This document shows, one piece after another, positions 10,001-17,814 of a stretch of 42,288 nucleotides of DNA. Origin of the DNA: Pilasporangium apinafurcum (lineage: Eukaryota > Oomycota > Peronosporomycetes > Pythiales > Pythiaceae); NCBI GenBank assembly GCA_001600495.1, contig BCKE01000011.1, positions 294,950 through 337,237 of the forward strand, read 5' to 3'. The position numbers were made by a program, and so were the translations under genes. The notes below the pieces were generated by a model. That model did not search any database and was not told the origin of the DNA. It saw nothing but the letters and a program-made list of their open reading frames with translations. The first letter of the stretch is position 1; every line of letters begins with the position of its first letter.

Positions 10001-11069
10001 AAGCAAGCAAGCAGTGGATGAGAATACCACATTGTATTTCACGTTTTGGTCGGTGGGGCGATGGATTGGTGTCCGATTGGACTATTTGTCGGTAATTATC
10101 ATCGTCGTTGTCTCATTCTATTTGGTGGCGACGAAAGGTCAAATCAGCGCGGTCGTCGCTGGCATTGTGCTCAGTTACTCCCTAATGCTCACATACAACG
10201 TATCCACCACAGTACGAATTGCCGATCGAACCGATAATGCAATGACAAGTGTCGAGCGATTGTTGCATTTCCGGAATATCCCCGTCGAAGACGAAGGTGC
10301 AGATTGTATACCGATTAATACGGAGGCTTGGCCATCACAAGGTGCGATTAAATTTGACGCTCTCCATCTTAAGTACCGTCCAGAGCTTCCACTGGTGCTT
10401 CGTGGTGTGAATATGGAAATCGGTGGTGGTGAGAAAGTAGGGATCTGCGGTCGCACAGGCGCCGGCAAAAGTTCGTTGATGATTGCACTTTTCCGGATCT
10501 GCGAGTTTGAGAGTGGCACAATCTTCATTGACGGTATTGACATCACGAAGGTGAAGCTTCATGACCTTCGACGCAGTCTGGCGATCATCCCTCAAGATCC
10601 AGTGTTGTACAGCGGCTCGCTTCGGGAGAATTTGGATCCATTCGGCTATTACTCGGACAATCTGATTTGGTCAGTCTTGCAGCAGGTTCATTTAGCAGAG
10701 AGTATGGTCACATGGGGTGCTGGTCTAGATTTCATGGTCTCTGAACGCGGTGATAACTTGTCGGTCGGGCAACGACAATTGCTATGTATTGGTCGTGCAT
10801 TGTTGAAGAACAGCAAGATTGTGGTGCTGGACGAAGCCACAGCGAATGTTGACTCTGCGACCGACAGTATGATCCAAGTGACAATCAAAGAGACGTTTGT
10901 AGATAAGACAGTTCTCACCATCGCGCATCGAATCAATACCATCATGCATTGTGACAAGATCGCTGTTATGGATGCTGGTCAAGTTGCAGAGTTTGACTCG
11001 CCAATGAACCTTCTTCGTCGACCGGACTCGATCTTCGCTTCTCTTGCAAGTCGATCGAAGCAGAATTAA
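7032..11069 (+). CDS. ABCC (MRP-type) transporter, array gene 1
   Basis: The 1345-residue full-size ABC exporter is arranged TMD1-NBD1-TMD2-NBD2 without a TMD0. The N-terminal tail has ETFPSTP, followed by the family block QPLIVLGAKKIL. NBD1 has Walker A GTVGSGKSS (521-529), LSGGQ (611-615) and ILIMDD (632-637), with Asp where the catalytic Glu is expected, as is usual in ABCC NBD1. NBD2 has GICGRTGAGKSS (1137-1148), LSVGQ (1243-1247) and IVVLDE (1263-1268) with the catalytic Glu, so ATP hydrolysis should rest mainly on site 2. About 45 residues intervene between FEW and the NBD1 Walker A. It probably exports anionic conjugates or drugs from the cytosol; the substrate is unknown. From residue 1065 to the end the DNA is identical to gene 2. 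The gene converges on gene 2 and has no introns. Confidence 0.92.
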   Translation: MDTRYETFPSTPNALNACLDAKSTKSRNLQALDTDHHPSDQEQCFFSSQPNPLATVSLLSVVVTQWIQPLIVLGAKKILNKEDIWPVCPQDSCQALEARFLQHYDPHADPSTPFGLSRVATAFAKTFRRELVVIFANYFVYILAMAVQSYIAQSILNFLNDRPNVFHIDNGYALAAMLTTVSMISTTCMNYGFFVSSRLGVNVRTLVMTIVYQKSLRLSSTARQRYTTGEIVTLMSVDAERVFTSMMQGPWLFVAPTAFITCVILIALLFDVLTALCGATVLVAMVMISLRQSKHIGSLQRALLSVVDERVRVTAEALQGIRVMKFYGWEQALAQRVENLREKEMQLYRKFHYHQITNAAMWFLTPVIMSGTTLGFYVVTNGNVTVTDAFTLVAIVNICRAAAYVLPHAVTTLSQVRIAYSRIDAYLASEELDESHLITHKHVENEERGNILIRHGRFEWSGVSSSSFGTVDVCPSDQLNVKMDEFSLKNQNEEVETIHKGFALHDINLEIASGSLVMIVGTVGSGKSSLLNALLGEMTLVSGEVTIDGSIAYVSQEAWIRNSSVKENILFEAEFDRDRYEKVVTASQLNEDLCSLPNGDETEIGERGINLSGGQKARVAIARAVYRPDYNILIMDDPLSAVDPHVAHAIFNECVLGLAKNKTRLLVLNSHYDLLTHADNILFIDHGQIAGEGTYKEIITQFPKLRTEIKAMNKLEEIERDQPGQIVDSSDKVNIITTNADIDQQAPSDDQIRLVQDEDRVKGRVSGQMYKAYFTATGYNCVFIALAILVAYTTSQGVSILVDWWQGHWANNMPRKGVDPSYSGTWFGVWYASFIVLCVILTVGRGLLVMGICLETAKSLHNELFRRVLQARVNRYFDVTPVGRILNRFSSDLDQMDSVLLIQYQTLFQNFSVCAGSLVICTTASVWIGLSYIPMILAFLTTAYYYKKTSREVKRLEGITRTPIFNLFEETLTGLSTIRAFKMQNAFVQRSKQAVDENTTLYFTFWSVGRWIGVRLDYLSVIIIVVVSFYLVATKGQISAVVAGIVLSYSLMLTYNVSTTVRIADRTDNAMTSVERLLHFRNIPVEDEGADCIPINTEAWPSQGAIKFDALHLKYRPELPLVLRGVNMEIGGGEKVGICGRTGAGKSSLMIALFRICEFESGTIFIDGIDITKVKLHDLRRSLAIIPQDPVLYSGSLRENLDPFGYYSDNLIWSVLQQVHLAESMVTWGAGLDFMVSERGDNLSVGQRQLLCIGRALLKNSKIVVLDEATANVDSATDSMIQVTIKETFVDKTVLTIAHRINTIMHCDKIAVMDAGQVAEFDSPMNLLRRPDSIFASLASRSKQN
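9922..10051 (+). repeat. Near-identical 130 bp tract shared with gene 2 (13027-13156, inverted)
   Basis: Over 130 bp genes 1 and 2 differ at only two positions (AGC versus AAT, the Ser/Asn in QRSKQ versus QRNKQ). The segments either side are clearly more diverged. It encodes the end of the cytoplasmic helix following TM10 (TGLSTIRAFKMQ region). It looks like a separate, slightly older conversion tract. Confidence 0.7.
10224..11067 (+). repeat. 844 bp NBD2 tract identical to 12011-12854 (inverted)
   Basis: The tract runs from the first base of the Asp codon in DRTDNAM to the first base of the stop codon. I saw no mismatch with the reverse complement of 12011-12854 in the stretches compared, and the overlapping antisense frames are also identical. 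Synonymous sites are included, so selection on the protein cannot explain it. Gene 3 and gene 4 encode nearly the same NBD2 with many synonymous differences. Confidence 0.9.
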
Positions 11070-12008
11070 GCAAACCATGGATTTTTAATGTCAAGTTTCG
11101 GATGTTACGTGTTTTGTCTGTATTCACGTCGACGATAATGAAGAGCTTGCAGTCATCTACGAGCTGCCGTCGCGATCATGTGTGCTCACATGTCTCGAAA
11201 CAAAGGATATACAAAGTACATCGCGATATTTCCATCCATTGCATGAGTATGGCTTTATCTTCTGAACGTTCGGATTAATGTTAATATGCTCGATGAGCTC
11301 GGAGTCGGTGATCATCGAGATGTTGGACATGATGATTAAACAAGATGACCTCAGAGAAACAGCGAAAGTGATGACGTACACGACAAAATTTCCATGCGTA
11401 AGCTGGTACCGCTGAAAAACACTGCATCGTTTGGTCGTTCCAAGAATCAATTATGCATGAGAGCGATTGATGTGATGTCCAAGCTGGTCATAGGTATCTA
11501 AACAACAGTATCAGATCTAGCTAAAAACGGTTACTAGTGGGTTTTTGTGTTAAACTCGTTCATCTTTGATTTGTAATTTCTTTGGGTTTTTATGCTTTGC
11601 GTTTGGTTAGTGGCAAAAACCCATTATGTACTAATCTAAAATCTAAACCCGTTACGGGTCTATGTACTATATATTTTTAGCTCAGGATCAGAAAATGTTA
11701 ATCTGATTCCTATAAACCGGGTTGGGCTGGTTATGCAATGCAAACCCGGAATATTTGGGTTAATCGACCATAGGTTTTTCCCTTTCAAATGTCTTGGTGA
11801 GGTTGGTAACCATCTGGGTTTTTTACTGTAGCAATTAACGTCGCCACAACTGCTGGACTTGCATGCCTGACTTGCACATTCCCAGCAACAGATAGACTGC
11901 TGTTGCTCAACTTCGTGAATGTGCAAATGATGATCGTTTGGCAATGTGGCTGTGCCTGATCGAAGAGCCATGAAGCTAATTGCTTGCTTGTAGCGAAGAT
12001 GTTTGACG
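11070..12008. other. Intergenic region between convergent genes 1 and 2
   Basis: This holds the 3' ends of genes 1 and 2 and forms the spacer of the 844 bp inverted repeat. The part at about 11520-11830 is rich in GGGTTT/AAACCC words and contains a 10 bp inverted repeat (TGGGTTTTTG at 11538-11547, CAAAAACCCA at 11614-11623). A coding relic may lie at 11157-11450. There is no gene here that I can support as functional. Confidence 0.5.
11157..11450 (-). pseudogene. Possible coding relic with a membrane-like segment
   Basis: An open frame of 97 codons has no ATG at its start. It reads coherently (YQLTHGNFVVYVITFAVSL, then SCLIIMSNISMITDSELIEH and KIKPYSCNGWKYRDVL), with a hydrophobic segment followed by polar sequence. 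It may be the tail of a membrane protein. I do not recognise it, and it could be chance. Confidence 0.2.
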
Positions 12009-15000
12009 TCAATTCTGCTTCGATCGACTTGCAAGAGAAGCGAAGATCGAGTCCGGTCGACGAAGAAGGTTCATTGGCGAGTCAAACTCTGCAACTTGAC
12101 CAGCATCCATAACAGCGATCTTGTCACAATGCATGATGGTATTGATTCGATGCGCGATGGTGAGAACTGTCTTATCTACAAACGTCTCTTTGATTGTCAC
12201 TTGGATCATACTGTCGGTCGCAGAGTCAACATTCGCTGTGGCTTCGTCCAGCACCACAATCTTGCTGTTCTTCAACAATGCACGACCAATACATAGCAAT
12301 TGTCGTTGCCCGACCGACAAGTTATCACCGCGTTCAGAGACCATGAAATCTAGACCAGCACCCCATGTGACCATACTCTCTGCTAAATGAACCTGCTGCA
12401 AGACTGACCAAATCAGATTGTCCGAGTAATAGCCGAATGGATCCAAATTCTCCCGAAGCGAGCCGCTGTACAACACTGGATCTTGAGGGATGATCGCCAG
12501 ACTGCGTCGAAGGTCATGAAGCTTCACCTTCGTGATGTCAATACCGTCAATGAAGATTGTGCCACTCTCAAACTCGCAGATCCGGAAAAGTGCAATCATC
12601 AACGAACTTTTGCCGGCGCCTGTGCGACCGCAGATCCCTACTTTCTCACCACCACCGATTTCCATATTCACACCACGAAGCACCAGTGGAAGCTCTGGAC
12701 GGTACTTAAGATGGAGAGCGTCAAATTTAATCGCACCTTGTGATGGCCAAGCCTCCGTATTAATCGGTATACAATCTGCACCTTCGTCTTCGACGGGGAT
12801 ATTCCGGAAATGCAACAATCGCTCGACACTTGTCATTGCATTATCGGTTCGATCAACTGCACGAACAGTGGCTTGCATCATGGACGTGAGCATCAATGAG
12901 TACGAAAGTGATATACCAGCGACGACCGCGCTGATTTGACCTTTTGTAGCGACCAAGTACAGTGCAACCACAAATATAATCATCACTGACAACCAATCCA
13001 AACGAACAGCGAGCCATCGTCCTGCAGACCAAAACGTGAAATACAATGTGGTATTCTCATCCACTGCTTGCTTATTTCGTTGCACAAACGCGTTTTGCAT
13101 CTTAAATGCGCGAATCGTCGACAGTCCAGTTAATGTTTCTTCAAACAGATTAAATACTGGTGTGCGTGAGACGCCTTCGATGCGTTTCAGTTCGCGAGAA
13201 GTTTTCTGGAAATATTTGCCAGTGAACACGAAGATGGCGATCATTGGAATGTACGAGACACCGATCCAGAAAGAAGACGCTGCTGAGACGACCAACGAAC
13301 CAACACACATAGCTACATTTTGGTACATGGCTTGGTATTGTTGGGGCAGCACTGAATCCATTTGGTCCAAGTCGTTCGAGAAACGATTGAGAATGCGGCC
13401 GATGGGTGTCACATCAAAATAGCGATTGATCGGTGCACGCAGCACTCGACGGAAAAGCTTATAATGTAGATTCTTGGAGCTAAGGATGCAGGATTCGATC
13501 ACCAAAAAGCTACGTCCCACTGTGAGCACACAACAAATGATGATAAACCCAAAGTACCACAATCCATAGGTTGTGTTTGAGTATTTCGGATCAACATCTT
13601 CGCGGTCCATGTTGTTCGCCCAATGACCTTGCCACCAATCCACAAGCACACGCACGCTCTGACTTGCGACATATGCCACAAAAATTGCAAGAATCACCAA
13701 GTAACTGTTATACCCGGTCTCATAAAAATACGTCAGATACGTTTGCCCCGTGACTTTGCCTTTGATGCGGTCTTCGTCCATGACCAGTCGCGCGTCATCG
13801 TTATTAGTGTCAAGTGATGAGGTATCTTCAGTCTTTGTAGAATTTGACACGACAGCATTAGCTATTACTGGCTTCTCAAACCCCTCTGTTTTCTCCAACA
13901 TATTGCTCTCATTGCCATCTTCATGCGTGTCAACAGTGACTGGAGAGTGCAAGTCCGGAAATTGTTCTATGATCTCCTTATATGTGCCATCCGCGACGAT
14001 ACTTCCACCCTGTATGACCAGAACCTTGTCGGCATGAACCAACAGATCGTAATGACTGTTCAACACCAACAAACGAGTTTTGCCGCGAGCCAAACCCGTG
14101 ATACATTGGTCGAAGATGGCATGCGCCACGTGCGGGTCTACAGCACTGAGTGGGTCGTCTAAGATGAGAATATTGTAGTTTGCGCGATACATCGCTCTTG
14201 CGATAGCAACTCGCGCTTTTTGGCCACCACTCAAGTTGATTCCACGCTCACCTATCTCAGTTTGGTCGCCATTAGGGAGCGCACGCAAGTCCGTGGCGAG
14301 TTGCGTGGCTGTCAACACTTGCTCATATCGTTGTGCGTCAAAAGGAGATTCAAACAGAATGTTGTCCTTAACACTGGAATTTCGGATCCAGGATTCTTGG
14401 CTCACATAGGATACCTCACCTTGGATGGCGACCGAACCAGCTGTCAAATTCATCTCACCAAGCAATGCATGGAGCAGGCTGGATTTGCCCGATCCGACCA
14501 CACCGACGATCATAACCAACGAGCCGGGATCGATTTCTATGTTGATATTGCTCAGGGTGAAGCCGTGAGGAGCCGATGCATCCAACTGTTTCTCGTGGTC
14601 AGATAAGAAAATATCGTCAGCCTTGGTCGGACTGGATGTGTCGACAATTACGAAATCTTTAGCCGAGGATGGCGTTGCCCATTCGAAACAGGCGGTTTCG
14701 ACGACAATACTTCCGGGTGGATGTATCTCACCTGTAGTGGCCATCATACTAGTGTGGGGACTTTCCCCGTTGGGCTCATTCACTGGCAGTTCATCGCTGG
14801 CCAAGTATCGATCGATCCGCGCATACGCAATCTTGGCCTGCGACAGCGCTGCAATCGCGACAGGCATGACATTGACTGACGCGCGACAGATATTAACGAT
14901 AGCCACGAGAGTATAAGCATCTGTGACAGTGATGCTGCCGTTCACAAGCACGTAGACAACAAGCGTGACGCCTGAGATGAACACTGGTGTCAAGAACAGC

Positions 15001-16076
15001 ATGACCGTGTTCATGATCTGGCAAAAATGGAACTTGCGAAACAGTTTCACTTCAACAGCGCGAATCCGCTCGACGCGATGCGCGAGTGATTCTTCCCAGG
15101 CATAGAACTTCATCACGCGGATACCTTGTAACGCTTCAGAGGTTACTTTCACACGTTCGTCGATGACACGGAGCAGCTCATGCTGCAATTTACCGATCTG
15201 ATTTCCTTGTTGGATGGAAATTAGACACACCAGCACCATCACGATGGCCCCCGAGAGCGCGGCGACGATATCGAAGAGTAGCGCGATGAGAATGACCGTG
15301 ACAATGAATCCCATCAAAGCACAGAAAATCCAGGGCCCGTTCAGCATGGCGCTAAAGGCACGATCTGCGTCGACGCTCATGAGCGTCATAATCTCCCCTG
15401 TGGTGTATTCTTGTCGCGCCATGGATGAGAGCTTTAGGGACTTTTGGTAGACAATATCCATCACCAGCGTGCGCATATTGACTCCTACTCTGGATGAGAG
15501 ATAGAAACCATAGTTTAAACAAGTCACCGCGGTTAAAGAAACACAAGACATCAGAATAACTAGTACATAGCCGTTGTCGATGTGGAAGCTGTTGACGCGG
15601 TCGTTTAGAAAATCGAGAATCGCCTGTGCGAGATAGGCTTGTAATGCCAGCGCGAGGACGTAGATGAAATGGTTGATAAAGAGCACGGACATTTCTCTAC
15701 GAAACGTCTTCATGAACGCGATGACGACGGGTGATAACCCAAATATTGTCTTTTGATGTTTACTGGGGCAATAGACCTTGCGGAAGCGTTCTTCCAGTGC
15801 ATCACAGGTGTCTTCGTGGCAGAGTGGCCACACGTCTTCTTTATTGAGAATCTTCTTGGCACCCAACGCGATAAGCGGTTGCAGCCACTGTATTACAATG
15901 ATGGAAAACAGCGACGCGGATGCTAAGGGACTTTCTTGTTGGCTAAATGGGACGGTGGTTGGCTGTTGATGCTTGAATGAGACATCACATTGACCCACAG
16001 TCTTGGGTGTGGGTTGCACCTCAGTGTAGGGACTGTCCTCGCTTACCCGTTCCGGTGCCATTGCGTAACTCTGCAT
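12009..16076 (-). CDS. ABCC (MRP-type) transporter, array gene 2
   Basis: The 1355-residue full-size exporter has the same layout as gene 1. The N-terminus contains YTEVQPTPK. NBD1 has Walker A GVVGSGKSS (525-533), LSGGQ (about 615-619) and ILILDDPLSAVD, again with Asp at the catalytic position. NBD2 starts with GICGRTGAGKSS near 1147 and is the same 844 bp as gene 1. The start at 16076 is the first ATG after the initiator-like site; a second in-frame ATG at 16061 would remove five residues. TMD2 is closer to gene 1 than to other members around TGLSTIRAFKMQ, but TM11-TM12 (LDWLSVMIIFVVALYL) differ. The gene shares a 1.7 kb divergent promoter region with gene 3. Confidence 0.92.
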   Translation of the reverse strand: MQSYAMAPERVSEDSPYTEVQPTPKTVGQCDVSFKHQQPTTVPFSQQESPLASASLFSIIVIQWLQPLIALGAKKILNKEDVWPLCHEDTCDALEERFRKVYCPSKHQKTIFGLSPVVIAFMKTFRREMSVLFINHFIYVLALALQAYLAQAILDFLNDRVNSFHIDNGYVLVILMSCVSLTAVTCLNYGFYLSSRVGVNMRTLVMDIVYQKSLKLSSMARQEYTTGEIMTLMSVDADRAFSAMLNGPWIFCALMGFIVTVILIALLFDIVAALSGAIVMVLVCLISIQQGNQIGKLQHELLRVIDERVKVTSEALQGIRVMKFYAWEESLAHRVERIRAVEVKLFRKFHFCQIMNTVMLFLTPVFISGVTLVVYVLVNGSITVTDAYTLVAIVNICRASVNVMPVAIAALSQAKIAYARIDRYLASDELPVNEPNGESPHTSMMATTGEIHPPGSIVVETACFEWATPSSAKDFVIVDTSSPTKADDIFLSDHEKQLDASAPHGFTLSNINIEIDPGSLVMIVGVVGSGKSSLLHALLGEMNLTAGSVAIQGEVSYVSQESWIRNSSVKDNILFESPFDAQRYEQVLTATQLATDLRALPNGDQTEIGERGINLSGGQKARVAIARAMYRANYNILILDDPLSAVDPHVAHAIFDQCITGLARGKTRLLVLNSHYDLLVHADKVLVIQGGSIVADGTYKEIIEQFPDLHSPVTVDTHEDGNESNMLEKTEGFEKPVIANAVVSNSTKTEDTSSLDTNNDDARLVMDEDRIKGKVTGQTYLTYFYETGYNSYLVILAIFVAYVASQSVRVLVDWWQGHWANNMDREDVDPKYSNTTYGLWYFGFIIICCVLTVGRSFLVIESCILSSKNLHYKLFRRVLRAPINRYFDVTPIGRILNRFSNDLDQMDSVLPQQYQAMYQNVAMCVGSLVVSAASSFWIGVSYIPMIAIFVFTGKYFQKTSRELKRIEGVSRTPVFNLFEETLTGLSTIRAFKMQNAFVQRNKQAVDENTTLYFTFWSAGRWLAVRLDWLSVMIIFVVALYLVATKGQISAVVAGISLSYSLMLTSMMQATVRAVDRTDNAMTSVERLLHFRNIPVEDEGADCIPINTEAWPSQGAIKFDALHLKYRPELPLVLRGVNMEIGGGEKVGICGRTGAGKSSLMIALFRICEFESGTIFIDGIDITKVKLHDLRRSLAIIPQDPVLYSGSLRENLDPFGYYSDNLIWSVLQQVHLAESMVTWGAGLDFMVSERGDNLSVGQRQLLCIGRALLKNSKIVVLDEATANVDSATDSMIQVTIKETFVDKTVLTIAHRINTIMHCDKIAVMDAGQVAEFDSPMNLLRRPDSIFASLASRSKQN
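12011..12854 (-). repeat. 844 bp NBD2 tract identical to 10224-11067 (inverted)
   Basis: Partner of the gene 1 tract. The arms are tail to tail with a 943 bp spacer. Sequence diverges at once on both sides: GTT versus GCC before the Asp codon, and TGA versus TAA in the stop codon. Confidence 0.9.
13027..13156 (-). repeat. 130 bp near-identical tract shared with gene 1 (9922-10051)
   Basis: Partner of the short tract in gene 1, with two substitutions in 130 bp. A diverged block (12855-13026) that encodes TM11 and TM12 separates it from the 844 bp tract. Confidence 0.7.
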
Positions 16077-16115
16077 GCAAGAGGAAATGCGGACACGAGA
16101 CGCTGGCCCTTGGCT

Positions 16116-16132
16116 GCGAATTCAGAAATGAG
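16116..16132 (-). promoter_or_regulatory. Initiator (Inr/FPR-like) of ABCC gene 2
   Basis: The minus-strand sequence TCATTTCTGAATTCGC lies 56 bp before the ATG and aligns with the sites of the other array genes. Confidence 0.5.
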
Positions 16133-16662
16133 GCTCACATTTAATAGAGGCACACGTCTGTTTGCCCATCCTTCTAATGATGACAGTGGTGTCACATGGG
16201 TAGTGGCTCTTTTCTGAGCATGATACGGATTTTTAGAGGTTCTTAGCATGGATAGCCTGCTGTTTTCCAATTTGTTGATTGGAAAATAAAGAGATCAAAT
16301 TCATTATCCCCTGTATCGAGTGGTAGAAACTATTCAAAACACAGAACCATCTCAGTGTTTGACGATGAAGGAAAGCCACAATAACGTAATATACTTGCAT
16401 AGCCCGATACATCTCGAAACTACGGAACTTATGAACAACGCTAGATGCAATTATCGATGAAGATCAGAAATGAACTGAGGTTATGGATGTTTGGTGTCAC
16501 TGCATGATGACATGATTGGCGACAATGTCGTCAAAAAGAATTACCTGCTAACCCAGACCAAATTACTGACTAACACAAACTACCTTCAGTAAACTCTTCA
16601 TATAAATTTCAGATCTGCAAGTAGTGGATGCTCATCACAAAATAAGGTGAAACCAACTCACG

Positions 16663-16735
16663 GATGAGTGCACATCAGCAGACTTAGAAGCTTGATGAGT
16701 GCATCATATTACATAGACGGGCCGTGATGAGTGCA
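16663..16735 (+). promoter_or_regulatory. Three phased GATGAGTGCA boxes
   Basis: GATGAGTGCA occurs at 16663-16672, 16694-16703 and 16726-16735, so the start-to-start spacing is 31 and 32 bp, about three helical turns. They lie 590-660 bp upstream of gene 2. Single copies at 17561-17570 (inverted) and 17654-17663 lie 150-250 bp upstream of gene 3. They may bind a transcription factor. Confidence 0.5.
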
Positions 16736-17653
16736 CCACAGCCATGTAAGGAAAGAACGCTGATAATATGTGTCGATTTGTTATATTTGTTGTAGTCTTG
16801 GTTTCCAGCTGATAATGGATGCCGACCCCTTCCACAAACCAGCAAGCCGTATTCCATCAGCAGAATGATGTGTCGGCATAGACCATTGAAGTATCATTTT
16901 ACCATATTCATGTTCCCTGATTAGCTGGATAAGATACAGGCGATGTACATGAGCTCGTCGGCCTCCGGTGCGAGTCCATTTGTTCATAGTCACATCTCGA
17001 TTGCTTGTAAGAGCTTTATGAGAAATGTAATCATGTGTGCATGTGCGCATAGGTTTTGTCTGGGGCTGTGAGACCTCTATATGACAGAAAAGTGTTTGCA
17101 TGTGGCCAAGTGCATGTGTGTTGTGCTCATTATGCTTACTGGGTAAAGGTACTGCCTTACTGCTGATGCACACATTCAGGTGTCAAAGCTTATATTGTAA
17201 GCATTACTGTCATGATTCCCTACACATCGATCTACTTATGTCCATCCTTGGCAAGCTCAGACGATGGCCATTATACGGTAAAGCCATCAGACGACTTTGA
17301 CCTCCATTTCCAATCGGGGATTAATAAGGGATTTCGGGACGATTGCCTTTCCTTCTGCAGCGTCCACTAAATTTCCCCTTCACGTTCGCTAATCTTTCTG
17401 CTTTAGACCACGATCGATCGAGAACATGTCCAACAACTACATCCCAAACTATCAAAAGATGGTAAAAAATAAAGAGTATAGTAATGTCCAAGTACCTACT
17501 ACATATCATCACGTGTTATGATTTGTGGTTGATCCAAAGCCCTCAACTCCTCAACCACCTTGCACTCATCCAGATCGGGTCATCCGACTGGCACATAACG
17601 TAGCAAAGTGGCTGGTTTGTATTTTGCGCATTCACCGAAACGACCCAAAGCCT

Positions 17654-17663
17654 GATGAGTGCA
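17654..17663 (+). promoter_or_regulatory. GATGAGTGCA box upstream of gene 3
   Basis: An exact copy of the decamer, 161 bp before the ATG of gene 3. An inverted copy, TGCACTCATC, lies at 17561-17570. Confidence 0.45.
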
Positions 17664-17781
17664 CGGTGAGACATGGCACAGCCGTTCTTTTTTGTGTGTC
17701 TGCACTTTCTTTCCCTCTCAAAGTTTATATGGAGCCATCACTATACTGGCAGGAGCACTGACTACAGGAATTCGTTCGTGC

Positions 17782-17797
17782 TCATTTTCTAACTTGC
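17782..17797 (+). promoter_or_regulatory. Initiator (Inr/FPR-like) of ABCC gene 3; decides the start codon
   Basis: TCATTTTCTAACTTGC lies 33 bp before the ATG at 17815. The frame is open back to 17659, but an mRNA starting here would exclude that part. The protein beginning MDRVEDHYEALPATP matches the N-termini of the paralogues. Confidence 0.55.
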
Positions 17798-17814
17798 TGT
17801 CAGACACACAACAA

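Larger units (their letters stand above)
16077..17814. other. Divergent promoter region of ABCC genes 2 and 3
   Basis: This 1.7 kb region between two divergent start codons carries initiator-like sites for both genes and five copies of the decamer GATGAGTGCA (at 16663, 16694, 16726 and 17654 on the plus strand, and 17561-17570 on the minus strand). I see no convincing gene. Confidence 0.6.

Noticed and set aside
11520-11830. Telomere-like or satellite repeat from GGGTTT/AAACCC words
   Set aside because: The words are irregularly spaced, change strand, and never form a tandem array of TTTAGGG.
10224-12854. Purifying selection as the cause of NBD2 identity
   Set aside because: The identity includes synonymous sites and stops at sharp borders, while other members with nearly the same NBD2 protein differ widely in DNA.
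16781-17173. 130-codon minus-strand open frame in the gene 2/3 promoter region
   Set aside because: It has no ATG near its start and no recognisable motif, and it lies in a divergent promoter region. Its middle (RRAHVHRLYLIQLIREHEYG) looks faintly protein-like and could be a transposon remnant, but I cannot support it.
17659-17814. 52-codon extension of ABCC gene 3
   Set aside because: The likely initiator lies inside it, and the paralogues align only from the ATG at 17815.
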